A stretch of 64,000 bases of DNA from Armillaria gallica (taxonomy: Eukaryota; Basidiomycota; Agaricomycetes; Agaricales; Physalacriaceae). Shown piece by piece: positions 22,195 to 35,417 of the stretch; the stretch's first letter is position 1; each line of letters begins with the position of its first letter. A model generated the notes under the pieces. The model was not told where the DNA came from. It saw only the letters and a list, made by a program, of their open reading frames with translations, and searched no databases. Made by a program: the position numbers and the translations under genes. The stretch covers positions 3,038,001 through 3,102,000 of the forward strand of contig JBANDB010000006.1 in NCBI GenBank assembly GCA_037576215.1. The letters run 5' to 3'.

Positions 22195-24678
22195 CTACCA
22201 CACCAACCATTCCCCATACATATTCGGCCGCTCGCCCCGTATATACGACTCAAACGTCCGTTTCAGCACAGTTGCCCAGTCCAGGTCTCGCTGGTCATCA
22301 GCCACCTTGTCCTCATCAAACTCCATCGTTGTATCCATTTGGAGCACCTGCTGTTCTACAGCCGCTTCCCGCTTAACCACACTCCTCGCTATCCGCTCAC
22401 CAGCAACAAAGCGAGGTCCCAAATCTGGCCAATTTCGGGCAGGGTCAAACGGCTTCCACCTGATCAACCGAGTTACAACCACGACGCGCACAGAAATTGC
22501 AATACGAACCAATAATTATGGAAGTGGTACGAGAACGCGCCTTTGAAGAAACCATCAAATCCAAGAGCCTCTGGCGCCGCATTGCTGACAGATGGCGTAT
22601 CAAAAAAGTCTCCGAAGCTGAAGAATATCAGCACACTTCAGGGACTCGGGCACCTACACTTACTCCGTGAAATAAGGTTGCGGCGGCCGCTCGCGCTGAT
22701 AGTATTCTGTGTTAAGCCACGCCGAATCAAATAGTGCGTCCGGAAGCCGCAATAGAAGTCCTTCCAAATGCGCCTCCTTCGTGTATCTTGACACCGTCAT
22801 AGGATGAAAATCGAGATCGTTTTTTAATGCCGTCCGAAACAGGAACGTCCCCAGAGCCGAGCCTTTGTTCAGGTGGAGAACCGCGGTGTTGTATTTTTCT
22901 AACCGCGACCACCTGTAAGCGAATGCGCCCTTCCACCCCCAGAGTTCTTCCCAGTCGCGGAGGAAAATCGTATCAGCGTCAAGATAGATACCACCAAAAC
23001 GATGACATAAAATGAACCGCGCCATGTCCGACAGGATCACAGACAAACGGTCGTACGACGATGAGGATTTACTTCCCGTCCTATTCAGCATGTCGTCCTC
23101 GTCCTTTTTCGAAGGCGCACTCTTGTCCGCGGTCGTATCATTGGCTCTTGTCCCACTCCCGCTTGATTTCTCCTCCTTGGGAACGTTGATGGCATGTCCC
23201 CCAGAATTGAACAGAGTCTCTCGTGACCGCCATTCGTCCTTCAGCTCGGGAACACCATCCAATTGTTCTGTGGTATTCCATAGTTTGAATTTGACGACAT
23301 CTTTGAAACGGGGATGCAAAAACGGTGCTGCCCATGGGTTCGCTTTTAGCTGGTCAAACATGTCGCGAAGGGCAGTGGGGTTAGGAACTGAAGCTGCGGG
23401 GCCAGGATTGATCCATAACCAAAACTGTGGTCGACATGCTGCAGAAGCGACTGGGTAGTCCTTGATGTATAGGCCAGTATTCTGGGTGAAAAGGAAGGAG
23501 AGGAGGGCAAGATAAGGCTTGTCAGTGAAAGGGCCTGTCCAGAACATGTGAAAAATCCGAGGGCTCTCCGGATCGCACGGAGAGTCAAGAGTCACATACG
23601 GACGGTGCTCAGCAGGCGGTGGAAGTCGGACCGGAGGGATCTCCCACTCGACGCCGCGCTTTTTTGTTAGACCACTGTCGGGGTCCGTCGGTTCATGAAC
23701 AGAGGTGACCCCGGGGGGCAATTCCATGTATGTTATTGCTGGTTCGATCTCCGTCGTGTTCGTGTCGGCCTGCTCGAGATAAATGTATTTCCAGTCGTCC
23801 ATCCGACCCCTGCGTACACGCTTCGAATTATCCAACCCGGCGCCCACCCTAAGCACTTCCAAGCAGTCACGGACGTACTACGGATTGATAAGTAGATATA
23901 TGGACGTAAGCGACGCGTAAACGGCACCTTCTTCGCGGAATAGTCGCAGTGTTCCATGACGATATCCAAGTCAGCGACGCTTCCTGGAACAGGCCGGGGA
24001 GGATATGCGACTTCGGGAGGATGACTTTGAATGTCCAGATACACCCTCTTGGGCCCTACACCTTTTGTTGTAGTTGAAATCAGACTAGGTGGTGCTCGGA
24101 ATCTCGGAGGAGGTATTGATGTTCTCCGCGGTGGTAAGGCAGGATTTAGTGGCGTCGAACGCAGCCCCAATCCCTCTGGCACTATAGATATTTCAGAAAG
24201 AGCATGAAAAACTACGCACGATACGACACGCACGTTTCCGTCTGCTCGGATAGTGACCACTCTCTATCTCCCAGAGCCAAATCCTCTGCAGGTCCTCCCT
24301 TTTGTACACCAGTGACGGCGGGTCCATAAACGGAGCAGGCCACTTTTTCTCTTCGGTTCCAAACCTCTTTGCGAGAGCAAAAGTGACGAACACGAGGATC
24401 GCAAACGCAAGGAGAAGCACGAATGAGCCGCGTTTGCTGCCAAACTTGGATATGCTCGACTGGTGAAGACGGTGAGGATTTAAGATCCATAGCCTTAGAT
24501 TCCGAGTGCGTACGCCCGGAATAGGCATAGCTACTGGAATGAACCATGCACGAGACTGTGCACGACGGTTCATCTTTTCCTGGACTGCGGAAGGAAGGGT
24601 CGACGAGTAATGGGGAAGAGTCATGTTGCGCCGGGGTGGTACTGGGAAGTAGATGGACGACGCCATTCTTCTACTCAT
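22195..24678 (-). CDS. Type II membrane glycosyltransferase with DXD motif (Gly_transf_sug family)
   Basis: Five exons (24234-24678, 23928-24181, 22664-23877, 22510-22617, 22195-22459) give 761 aa with no frame break. A basic cytosolic N terminus is followed by one transmembrane anchor near residues 85-105 (FVLLLAFAILVFVTFALA), placing the catalytic domain in the Golgi/ER lumen. The core has PRIFHMFWTG and then FGGIYLDADTIFLRDW, the DXD nucleotide-sugar/Mn site with the upstream Gly-Gly turn characteristic of GT32-like enzymes. A disordered Ser/Lys/Asp-rich insertion splits the domain. The end contains a conserved-looking FHNYWWKPFDP segment. Donor and acceptor sugars cannot be read. It is probably a cell-wall or glycan-modifying enzyme. 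Confidence 0.85.
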
Positions 24679-25389
24679 GAAGCTGGCGTCCAGCCGGACG
24701 TATACCGGGTCGTATCGAGGTCGTGTCTGGTAGAGAGATTATTCTTTCCCACGGGTGATTTCTCCCATTAATTATCGAATGTTTTATCCGGGCCGGATCA
24801 ATAATTTATTTTGCTTATTATTTCAGAGTAAAGACATATTCTCAGGGATATGACGCATTTGAAACCCGGGGCTGATGTCTTGTCAGAGGGTTCTACTTGG
24901 ACCTACATATGTTATTGTCAGACGGTCCCGACTCTGGCTGAAGGACTGCTGAGATTCAGATTCGAATGGAGCAGGCCAGAACAGTCGATCCGCATGCTGC
25001 AGGATTCAAGGGCCCTAACCACGTATACCAACATTGAGAATGTTCGGACAGCGGTAGGGTGATGTCCCAGTCGTCTGCAACGTCACCAAGTAAAGGAAAT
25101 CCAATAATTAAGTCGACATAATTAAGTAGTGACGCGACGCGTTATGTCACGAGGGAGAAAACACAGTTATTTCTGCCAGCTCACTGTGGCACGTTTGCCG
25201 TTATCTAGATCCCCAGTCATCTGCCCAGGTACTCGTCCAGATCCTATAGGATACGTTCTGGTATTGGCTGGCAGAAGCCCATTCAAGCCCAAGTAACGTT
25301 ATCGGCACTCTAGCTCCGCATAAAATTCCGTACCGACAAGCGACGGCGATTCATCTTCTTACTCTCCTACCACCACCATCTCATCCACA
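24679..25389. other. Divergent intergenic region, glycosyltransferase / pyruvate kinase
   Basis: No gene recognised in 711 bp. Near 25106-25127 the motif TAATTAAGT occurs twice around a GTCGAC palindrome. Just before the pyruvate kinase ATG is a CT-rich stretch (25350-25389), common upstream of highly expressed fungal genes. Confidence 0.45.
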
Positions 25390-27522
25390 ATGTCCAATGA
25401 TAGCATTCGTTCTCCCCTTGTATGGAGCTCCCAGCTCACAACGATGAAGGCCCTAGTGCCTACGGAGGAGACCAAGTTCATGAGAAAGGTATGCAGCCCT
25501 CTTTAGTCGGCGGGATCGTCACTGACGTGGGCGCAGACCTCCATTATTGCGACCATCGGTATAACAATCTCTCACTAACGTGTATCCCTACCGCTGACGC
25601 TGTTGCAGGTCCCAAGGTCAACACTGTCGAGAAACTTGGCGAGCTTCGCAAAGCTGGCGTCAATGTCGTCCGAATGAACTTTTCCCATGGCTCATATGAG
25701 TACCACCAGAGTGTCATTGACAACACCAGGAAGATGGTTGCGTGTATGCTTTGTTCTTTCATTTAGCCTTCACGTCTTTGACCATTTATTCTGTAGCTGA
25801 TCCCACGGGCAGGCCTGTGGCTATTGCTCTCGATACAGTGAGTCACGGTGGCCTGCATATACCCAGGTTCGGCGCTCATGGTGGCTTTCTCTCACAGAAA
25901 GGTCCTGAAATCCGTACGGGGTTGATGAGGGATGGCATGGATGTGGGTCCTTTTCGCTTTAGTCTCTCCTGGTATCTGTTCTAATGTTACTCAGATCGCC
26001 GTCTCCGCCGGACATGAGTTTATCGTCTCTACCGACGACAAGTACAGCGAGATCTGTGACGATAAGGTTATCTGGGTTGACTACGTGCGCGTTTCACGCC
26101 TTGACTATGGGGATCAAATCATTGATATTTCTTTTGGGGCTAGAAAAATCTTCCCAAGGTCACTGCTCCGGGGAAACTCATTTACGTTGATGACGGTGCA
26201 GCCCTTCATTTACCCCACAATCTCATCATAACTGATCTTGACACGTGTAGGCATTCTATCTCTTCTTGTCACTTCGATCGATGGAACGAACGTGCATGTC
26301 CGCACGCTCAACAACGGTACCCTGTCGTCTCGCAAGGGAGTTAACCTTCCCAAGACGGCAGTTGATCTTCCTGCCCTCTCCGAGAAGGACAAGGCTGATC
26401 TTAAGTTCGGTGTTAAGAACGGTGTGGACATGATCTTCGCCTCCTTCATCCGTCGCGCAGAGGATGTCAAGCATATCCGTGAGGTTCTTGGCGCTGATGG
26501 CGCAAACATTAAGATCATCGTGAAGATTGAGAACGAGCAAGGTGTGGCTAACTTTGACGAGATATTGAAGGAAACGGACGGTGTTATGGTCGCACGCGGT
26601 GACCTGGGTATTGAGATTCCGGCCAGTCAGGTATTCTTGGCGCAGAAGATGATGATCGCAAAGTGCAACATTGCGGGTAAGCCTGTCATTGTGGCCACAC
26701 AGATGTTGGAATCGATGACGGTGAGCTTGTTCCTCGCTTTGTTTTTCCTTGGCTGTGATTGATTGGTGGCGTTATCAGTACAATCCTCGTCCCACGCGTG
26801 CGGAAGTTAGCGATGTGGCCAACGCTGTTTTGGATGGTGCGGACTGTGTCATGCTTTCCGGAGAGACGGCCAAAGGGTCGTACCCCATTCAGTCGGTCTT
26901 GATGATGGCGGAGACATGTTTGTTGGCGGAGGCAGCTATCTGCTACCCTCCTCTATATGACGACCTCCGGACCATCCAGCCCCGCCCAACGCACACGGCG
27001 GAGACGGTTGCCATTGCTGCTGTCGCCGCCGCGAACGAGCAAGGCGCAAGCGCACTCTTGGTGTTGTCGACAAGTGGAGAAACTGCGAGGTTGATCTCCA
27101 AGTACAGGCCTAGGGTTCCCATTCTCACCGGTTCGTTGACACTTTTCTGTTCTTTGCGGAGAACTCACGAGTGTTTCCTTGCAGTAACCCGAAACCAGCA
27201 AACTTCTCGCCAGATCCACTTGCATCGTGGATGCTACCCATTCTGGTACCCTGAGCCAAGAGGTATTCAGGACCACCAGTGGCAGACGGATGTATGCTCC
27301 CTTTCTTCTTTGCACGTTTTGTCCTGATACAAACTGTCGTAGGTCGACAATCGTATCCGCTTTGGCCTCCGCAATGCATTGGCCTTGAAGATCATTACCC
27401 CAGGCTCGGCTGTTGTTGCCGTTCAAGGCTGGAAGGGTGGTTTAGGCCACACCAACACACTGAGGATCATCAATGTCCCCACTGATGCGGCGGATTTGGA
27501 GTTGCAGCCTTTGGATGGTTGA
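25390..27522 (+). CDS. Pyruvate kinase (EC 2.7.1.40)
   Basis: Last step of glycolysis: phosphoenolpyruvate + ADP to pyruvate + ATP, cytosolic homotetramer. Eleven exons: 25390-25488, 25537-25558, 25609-25743, 25797-25837, 25898-25942, 25995-26084, 26144-26195, 26251-26720, 26779-27130, 27185-27291 and 27343-27522; 530 aa. The signature is visible: [14 protein letters not shown], the active-site block [21 protein letters not shown] and [10 protein letters not shown]. The C-terminal domain carries [15 protein letters not shown] and [12 protein letters not shown], the fructose-1,6-bisphosphate effector region. All phases close. Confidence 0.97.
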
Positions 27523-28099
27523 AGGCCGGAAATGAAAGGTCCAAAATAAAAATACAAATTTCACGCTGCGCTACTGACCGACTCACCTCACTTTGCTGTA
27601 ACAACATGATTAGACTTTTTGATACGGATTTGTTAGATATTTTAGACTGCAACGACGGAATTAAATAAATAATGCACTCGTTATGGGTGCGCCAATGATA
27701 TGAAGGAGTCGAACGTGTTACCAAATACCTACATATATGAATGCTAAGCCCAGTAATGCATGTGGTACACAAACGTTTGAACGTTCTTCGGGTGCTATGC
27801 AGCTGTGGTGTTGGCTTTGTCCTTTCATTCAACGTGTAGTTTCCAAATAGCTTTCGCAAAACGCACATGACCGTTTATGAACCAAATCGTCGCTAGGCGC
27901 ATTGTTACTATAAAATTACAAATTTTATAGGAAGGAAAGAAGTAGTAGTACTTCAAATAAAAGTTCATACTTTGTTTCAAGAATATACTGTATAATTGGC
28001 TAACCGATATGCAGTTTTGGCGCGCGAGTCAACAGTCTGTCTTCGGCAGTCCGGCCCGGACCTCACCACTGTTGTTGTTGACCTCCATCATCTCAGGCA
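27523..28099. other. Intergenic region, pyruvate kinase to LSM5
   Basis: 577 bp with the pyruvate kinase 3' region (AT-rich, aataaa near 27663) and the short LSM5 promoter. No gene recognised. Confidence 0.45.
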
Positions 28100-28551
28100 A
28101 TGGCCTCCCAAATCCTTCCTCTAGGTCCGTCGTATGCCGTTTGCGACCTTACTTCCATCTGACCATACGAAAGAGCTGATCGACAGATGCATCGGGTCGC
28201 GAATATGGGTCATCATGAAGAGCGACCGTGAATTTTCAGGGATTCTGTTGGGATTCGATGATTTCGTTAGTGAGTGTCTTGAATTCCGCTGCCAACACCG
28301 GCTGATGCCTGTCTCAGATATGGTCCTCGAGGATGTTACAGAGTAGTGCGTGTAATTTGACAAGTACTTGGTACTCTCAGGCTGACTGGGATCAGTGAGG
28401 CGACGCCCCAGGGAAAAAAGAAGACGCATCTCGCGCAGACGCTCTTGAATGGGAATAATATCTGTATGGTGAGTGCGATGTGCTGTCACCTTGTTTGGGC
28501 GCTGAGTCGCTGCAGTTGATTCCTGGTAGCTCTGGTCCAGAGGATACATAG
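28100..28551 (+). CDS. LSM5: U6 snRNA-associated Sm-like protein LSm5
   Basis: Part of the LSm2-8 ring on U6 snRNA (splicing) and of the LSm1-7 ring (mRNA decay). Five exons (28100-28124, 28174-28269, 28318-28345, 28396-28468, 28516-28551) give 85 aa. The first intron is needed to join ILPL to [13 protein letters not shown]. The Sm1 motif is [19 protein letters not shown] and Sm2 is [13 protein letters not shown], both diagnostic. The length matches the family. Confidence 0.94.
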
Positions 28552-28665
28552 AATCCTTTCCAACATGTATCTCATTTGTAACATACATACCGACGTGCAT
28601 AGTACTTTAGCTACCTTGTGTGACAAAAAAGGTCACATCCGTGACAACCATTTCGCGCTACCACC

Positions 28666-29082
28666 ATGCCGATGCGACTTCGGTTTGCGATGCATGGAGT
28701 CCGTAATCGGCGCATCCTCCATCTCGTCGCGATAAATCAACGAAAGGCGCGAAATGCCAAGCCTGCAGAGCTGCTGGGCATCTACGACCCGAATTTGCGT
28801 CCGGGGGAGGACGAGAAAAAGATTGAATGGAGCGTGGACAGGATACGGTACTGGCTCAGTGTAGGCGCAGTGCCCAGCAAATCAGTGGTCAAACTGTTGG
28901 AAGCAGTGCGTTCATTTTCGGTTATCTGTTGTCTATTTTCTCAAATCTGTAACTAGGGAAAGATACTATCACCAGATTCGCCATACTCGACAGCCGCTCG
29001 CCTGCAACCCAAATACCCTGTTACACCGGAGGGTCCTACACCGTCCGAGGAGATAACACCGGCTACAGAGGTGACCTCATAG
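28666..29082 (+). CDS. MRPS16: Mitochondrial ribosomal protein bS16m
   Basis: Small-subunit protein of the mitoribosome. Exons 28666-28905 and 28957-29082 give 121 aa. MRLRFAMHGVRNRRILHLV and LGIYDPN are the S16 N-terminal core, and IEWSVDRIRYWLSVGAVPS is the conserved second half; an acidic/Pro-rich tail follows. It ends 11 bp from the stop of the opposing acyl-CoA-binding gene. Confidence 0.93.
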
Positions 29083-29093
29083 AGGCGGTCCAC

Positions 29094-29920
29094 TCAAGCG
29101 GACAGTAGTTGCACAATGTCGCTGTGTCCTGCTATACGAGCGAGTTCAGATGCAGAGAACCCGTCCGAGTCCTGAGTACAATGTATCAATAGGAACGCCT
29201 GCAGATATAACAACGGATTCACTTTTAGTACTGCGTTCGCGCCGTGGTCGAGTAAAATCTTGACAATGGCTGTATTGCCACGGTCAGCTGCGAGATGGAG
29301 AGCCGTGTATCCCTGCAATAACGTTGATGTCGTGTTCCAAGAAGCCCTCTGCGACGTACGTATTCATCCTGAGCATCCAGATCCAGTCTGGGTTCACCAT
29401 TCACAAGGGCCTCCAGCTTGGCTATCTGATTAGACACCGCGAGCCCGTGCAGGTCGTCGCCAACGACCTCGACAGGGCCCGCCATGCTGCTGACGGTGAT
29501 GCCAAAGCCCCGTCCCGATTTTGGTGCAGTGCTGTCGTCGTCCCAGATATCGTCATCGTCGGGCTTTTGTTCAGCCTTGGACGGTGCAAGCTGGCTGCCT
29601 TCCGTCCAGCCTAAACTCTGGGCCAGTTCCAAGTATCGGGCTTCCGCTTGTTCGGCGGTGGGCCACTTCTTTCCGTTCGCATTCCATGCATCCCATTTCG
29701 CCCGCCCGGTCATATCAAATATCGAGGGCCGACTGCTGCCAGGGCTTGCTCCTACGGTGACATATTTGAACAGTCCGTACAGCTATCAAATAATTAGGAT
29801 CCAACGGTTGCTGCAGTATGGGTCACGCAACCTCGAGCCTCGTAGTCGATGAAACGCCCCCAGCGACGGCGCATTCGACAGATACGACGCTGCATCTTCA
29901 AATTTCTTAGACGGCGACAT
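29094..29920 (-). CDS. Acyl-CoA-binding protein with ankyrin repeats (ACBD6-like; one-base frame break)
   Basis: Binds long-chain acyl-CoA esters; the ankyrin part usually mediates protein contact. Exons 29832-29920, 29360-29782, 29223-29312 and 29094-29171. The ACB domain reads YLSNAPSL, then LYGLFKYVTVG and RPSIFDMTGRAKWDAW; two C-terminal ankyrin repeats follow (GYTALHLAADRGNTAIVKIL and DSDGFSASELARIAGHSDIV). The frame breaks in exon 1 in the run of five C at 29857-29861 (plus strand). With six, the reading becomes GGVSSTTRLE joined to LYGLFKY, and the exon is 90 rather than 89 nt. Restored length is about 226 aa. Confidence 0.9.
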
Positions 29921-29975
29921 CAAAGTCAAGTTCAAGATGGTACATTATGTAAGTGAATATCTAGATTTCAAAAAT

Positions 29976-31445
29976 CTACACCAATCCTGCAGCTTTCATG
30001 GCCTGTAACACGTATCAGATCAAGATCAAATATGGCTGTGAGGGGGAACTGACCTTCAACATTTCTGCTCCAATTTTAGCGGGGCTGTCGGTAACAATGG
30101 CGCCTGCTTGAGTGAGAGCAGCAACCTTGTCGGATGCGGCACCTGTCACAATTAGGTGATTAATTTGAGGACTGGGGAAAAGACGGAAGAGGAGGAACCT
30201 TTTCCGCCCGAAATGATGGCACCAGCGTGGCCCATGCGACGGCCGGGAGGAGCGGTACGTCCCGCAATGAAGCCCACAACTGGTTTAGGAACTGCCCGGG
30301 TCTTGTTGTATTTCTCGAGATACTCGGCGGCTTCCTCCTCCATGGAGCCACCAATCTCACCGATGAGGACGATACCTAGATAATACACGTGAGAAGTGCA
30401 CGGACATGTGCTGTCGAACGTTTGTCACCTTCTGTTAGAGGGTCGTCGAGGAAGACCTTGATCACGTCGATGTGCTGTGTGCCAGGGAACGGATCACCAC
30501 CAATACCAACACATAGTGTCTGGCCCAAGCCAACGTCGGTGGTTTGGGAGACGGCTTCATATGTCAGCGTTCCGGAGCGGGAGACGATACCTACGAGACG
30601 CGTCAGAGACACGCATATATAGACCCAAGTAATGCACTCACCAATTTTTCCGGGTGTGTGAATGTGTCCAGGCTGGATACCCATCTTGCACCCAAGAGGG
30701 TTGATAACTGGGCCAGAATGTATAAGTTTTTTGTCACCACGTAACGATTGGTCTGGAACGCACCTCCAGGGCAATTGGGACCCACAAGGCGGGATTTTGA
30801 CTGGCTTTTGAGCGCATTCATGACCTGCACAATGTCAGTGCTACACCGAAAAGGGCGGGATAAAGAACTTACCCGGATCTCGTCGGCCTGAGGGATACCC
30901 TCTGTGATACACACAATCAGGCCAATCTCGTTCTCAATAGCCTCGATGATAGCGTCGGCGGCGGAGGGTGGGGGAACGTAGAGACAGTGGCGTCCGGCTG
31001 GGTCTCTCTGACTGCCTATACATGCCAAAGTCGTCAGACTTGGCGACCAGTGAGAGACGACGCGACGTACCTCCTTCACGCTGCCAAAGACAGGCAAGCC
31101 AAGATGGGTCTGTCCAGCCTTCTTTGGGGACACACCTCCCACCATCTTGGTGCCGTACGCCAACGCTTCCCTTACGTGGAAAGTACCCTGTGTCGCGCTG
31201 GCTGTCGGTAACGATGAAAAATCACAGGGAAGGGCACTGACGGTCTTTCCGGTGAAACCCTGGCACAGAACCTTGGTGTCCTTGTTGATGAGGAGGTTCT
31301 TCGCGGTGTCCTCGTAACTTCTACGAGTCGCAGACTGGGAGAACGTCCGGCGTCCATCTGGCAACGAAAATAAGCAAAATACGGTCAGCGAGGACGCCCT
31401 GTGCTCACTGCTTAGCAGGACTGACTGTCCAAGACGTCGAAACAT
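29976..31445 (-). CDS. LSC1: Succinate-CoA ligase alpha subunit, mitochondrial (one-base frame break)
   Basis: TCA-cycle enzyme coupling succinyl-CoA cleavage to NTP synthesis in the matrix. Ten exons: 31409-31445, 31242-31357, 31071-31187, 30873-31015, 30764-30824, 30642-30707, 30429-30590, 30199-30375, 30054-30142 and 29976-30002. A basic presequence is followed by [12 protein letters not shown] (CoA-binding fold), VGPNCPG and SRSGTLTYE. The phosphorylated histidine lies in MGHAGAII. Exon 4 is 143 nt; restoring one base near 30986 turns the reading into [15 protein letters not shown], the conserved family sequence. The last exon is 27 nt. Confidence 0.94.
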
Positions 31446-31813
31446 TGCGTCGCGAAGGAAAAAAGAGAGAGAGAGCAAGATATAGATTCCGCCAAGTGAC
31501 ACGGACTGCACACGGACTTCCGCTCACCCTCAAGTGTTTGGCTTTATTTTCGGCCTGGACGACTCTGGTCCATGATTGCACAAGGTTAACCCGCCTCCCC
31601 CGCAATTTCGTGCCGAGTCTGGGGTACGGCACCGTACGCATTTACCTACCCCTTTAAAGCAAAATAATACAGGGTAATATCATCGGAAAGGATGCTCCAA
31701 CTCTGGGATACCGCTTCGTACACTTTATATATTCACTTACCTACCCTTTACCTACCTAATTAACAGATTGTATCAAGCGAAATAATACAGAATACATGAC
31801 ATTCTTCCCATCA

Positions 31814-34800
31814 TCATCGGAATGACGCTGCTCCATCCCGCCGCCTCTCCCGTGCTTTCCTCGATCCACGTCGTAACGCCAGCATGACATACTTAATCTT
31901 ATCAAATTGCCCATCGTTAATCGCCCTGAAAGCCCACAGACGTTAGGCCACTCAAAAATCAGGAAGGATCACCACGCACCGTGTTATTTCGGAAAGAAAT
32001 TCGGTTTTTATCTCCGCAGGGACCTTTGTTGTGGGTATTTGTTGTAGTATGGGGGTCAGCCACGATAAAAGCTCGGACGGAAGAAGGTACGCCGTTGATC
32101 GGAAAATCGACACCACGGAGTTGGTCATTTCCTCGTAGAAATCACCCACCAGACCATCAAGCAGGTGCCCTACCAGCTGATAACCCTCCTTCTGTAGAAC
32201 ACCTTGAATGGCCGTGGCATATAAAGCATGTTGGGGGGAAGAAGGAGTCGTGGGTGAGGGAGATAGGCATTTGTGTGTTAGAATATCATAGAAAAGGTCC
32301 AGCGCGACATCGACAATAGAGTCGTAAACCACCGTCAGAGCGGCCATAGAAGCCTCCAGCACCATTGGAAACGCGGGTGATTGGAAGAAGACATCCGGAG
32401 TGTGTTGTAATATATGCCTCATGAGATGCACATAATCCTCCAGGACTGGATGCACGATGTGAATATCAGAAGTGTTGCCCGATCAAGTAAATAAAACTTA
32501 CCATCAGGAATCTGCGTAGCCTGCTTCGTCTGAAGAAGAATTATCATTCTTTGCGTAGATCGCTCATAAATCTCTCGGCAGGCAGCCTGAGTTGCATTAT
32601 CCCCGCTAGCGCCGAATCCTTCCACGATCTTGCCACCAATCCATAGGTAACTGGATACTTGACTAGTATCGAACATGTATGACATCTTCGTCAGGACAGA
32701 AACTGCCACAGGCCGCGCCGCCTGCCCATAGAAGGTGATGCCATGTCGCAGAACTCGGTTTGTTCTTTCCGCAACTTCGTATTCCGTACCATACTTTGTC
32801 AAGAAGTTGTCGAAGACCGCCCAGGTTTGTTCACACGTGTTTTGACAGGCGATGGGCAATTCCTCGCCGAAGCTCTGAATAACATACAGCATAGCTTCCA
32901 GATTTTCAAGACCATCTGAAAAAATAACATTTACAATCTCAGGAGCAAAAGTGACACCGTAACTTACCGCAAACGCTCTGCATTTCGTCTTTGGTAACAG
33001 TAGCTTGATTCGTCACATCATGAACCCGCGATAATATGTCGACAGAAAAAGTACGCAATGATTCAGCGGCTCTCTCCATGGGCATTGCAGAAATGACGTA
33101 TGCGATGGCCTCGTATACTTGACGTTTGTCATCTTGCGACAATTTGGCCCCAGAAGAGTTGAGGAACGTATGGAGGGTAGGCAAAAATTCGGTAAGATGC
33201 TGTGGCAAACATAAGACTTGGGACTATTGCAGAAAAGAGAAGAAACACACCTGTCTACAGTCTTGGCACATGTATTTCAGAGCCACACCGGCAGCAGCGC
33301 TGACTTCAGGATCAGGAATGTCGAAACCGGCCGATATATATTGTAACTGGAAGGAAATATAATTCGGATGCATGCCAATCCACTCTGTATACCGAGATAT
33401 GATGAGAAGCGCAGCGTAACGAACTCTGGGATGGTCTGGTAGTGTTGGTATGAGATCCATGATTTTTGGAACAGCCACATCGTCGGTAGGGACGGCCTCA
33501 GCACCCATAGAACGGAGCGCAAACAGAGGCGCTTCAATTTCCTGCCATGATACGTTGTTTCCGCGACTCAGCGCTGCGGCAATCCGGTCGTATGCGGCAA
33601 GTAAACATGTATCAGGGCGAAGGACAATGCAACAATCCTTCAGCGTATCACCCATGACATGTCTGAAGGACCGGAAGTCATCCGCTTCCTGTCCCGATAA
33701 AGGCGTAGAATCTGGAGGAAAGTGTAGATGGCCGATGATTACGCCTACAAGTGCTTGATATGCATTTAAGAAGAGAGGGGGAACAGAAGCCTTTTTCGAC
33801 AAATTATTTGCCAGACGCATCCAGAAGGGGAAAGTTATAGGGACGATGTCGAGGTCGTGGTAGGCCGAACATTCTCCAATCGCCTCCACTATGGGGAAGA
33901 ATGCCTCTGTGTGCTGTATAAGAAGCAGCCGGTACGTGTCTCCTGCCTCTGAGAAGATGCGGGCGTAGCCTCTTATTTTCTCCGGATCTTCTCTTTCCTT
34001 GGTCAACTGGGGTTTCAGCGCGATAACCCTGGGAACAATGAGCTCGATGACAGGCATATTGGCGTCGACTTCTTGTGTTTCGTGAATAAGATCGCATATC
34101 ACGTTAACAGCTGAATCGAAAAGCTGTTCGGATGCAAGCGCATCGAAGGCGAACGAGAATAAAGCTGTCTTGGTCAAAACGGCCGGACTGATTTCCCCTG
34201 CGACCAGCCAACTTCGAAGACAGTTGAACACCTGTTCCTGTACGGTAGTCGTTACACCTGTGGGGCTCTAGATGACATATATCGGCCAGACCGTGAATAA
34301 ATGGAACGCACCAGGAGCCTGCAAGTACATCGCTAACAACTCGATGACTTCCTTGGAGTGGGAAGTAAGGAGGGCATTTGATCGTTGACGAAGGTCTTCA
34401 TTCTAGCGGATCTTTCATATAGACAGCGTCTCGTAAGATCGCAAGAAGATACGCACCGAAACCGGATATCTTGTGCTATTGCTCAGCTCCTCGGGTAGGA
34501 GCGTAAGAAATTGTAATAAAACGGGGACGGACGATGGATCTCTCCCAAAAATATCAATCATGGTTTGTACGGCGTTGTCCCAGGCTGGATACTGCACGGC
34601 TAGACCGACCAGTGCGAGACATAATTGAACGATGATGGTCCTTGGCCCAGCCTGGTAACTCCTGAGAGCCGTCAATAATGTGTCTCGTAACGATGATAGG
34701 TTAACTGTGTCGACTTGATGGAGATCGTAGGTAACCTTGAGTAGCAGCCTTAGCAGAGAACGAACTGAAAGGAAGAAGCCGACCTTGGATCTGAAGGTCT

Positions 34801-35047
34801 GCGCAGCAAAAAGCTTTGCTGCCGGGGGTGCATCGGGAGAAAGGAGAAGGACATTAGAGGTTGCCCAGGCTTCTGACTACGACAATGGCGGATGGAGAGT
34901 CAGGGAATTGTCGAAGGACGTCCACAGCGAAAGACAAACAGAATGTTGGAAGTCTTGAAGCCAAGTATTGGCATTCTCCAGTGATATTTTGTCTGGTGCT
35001 CGAGTGAATACGTCTAGTACAGACAATAGCGGCTGGATGTTGTCCAT
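31814..35047 (-). CDS. MTR10: Nuclear import receptor of the transportin-3/Mtr10 type
   Basis: Importin-beta-family karyopherin that carries SR-type RNA-binding proteins into the nucleus. Nine exons: 34940-35047, 34784-34876, 34457-34735, 34312-34402, 33251-34257, 32968-33199, 32502-32915, 31980-32445 and 31814-31925; 933 aa, no frame break. It is an all-helical HEAT-repeat protein throughout. The start has PDKISLENANTWLQDFQ and AAKLFAAQTFRSK (importin N-terminal region, Ran contact). VFNCLRSWL and the C-terminal EDYVHLMRHILQHTPDVFF are further family landmarks. Length fits the 920-960 aa norm. Confidence 0.9.
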
Positions 35048-35417
35048 CGCAGAGAGAGTAAAGTACAGTACAGTGGCTGAGAATAATTTACCGGCATCAC
35101 GTCAAAGTTTAGCTTTGTTGACTTCAGTGGCAGAGCGAAAACAGTGGTATATTCTCTAGCCAACGGGAACCTCCATGCACATACACAAGAACTCGTCGAA
35201 AAGCGTACTAAAGAATAGCAGTAAAGAGGATATCCGTGTAAAAGAGTGTGCGAATTCACAAAGACCAAGTAAAAGTGTTAATACTAAAGGCACCATAGAA
35301 AAAATGTGTGAGCTAACGCGTGTCGTACATATGTAACAAAGAAAAGAAAAAGGTCCATGGCGCATAACCGGCGAGGTATTAAAGAGATGATATGGATTTC
35401 GAGCGTCGGCCGCGACC
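35048..35417. other. Intergenic region, septin 3' end / MTR10 5' end
   Basis: 370 bp, AT-rich, holding the septin 3' untranslated region and the promoter of the downstream gene on the same strand. No gene or clear element recognised. Confidence 0.4.
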
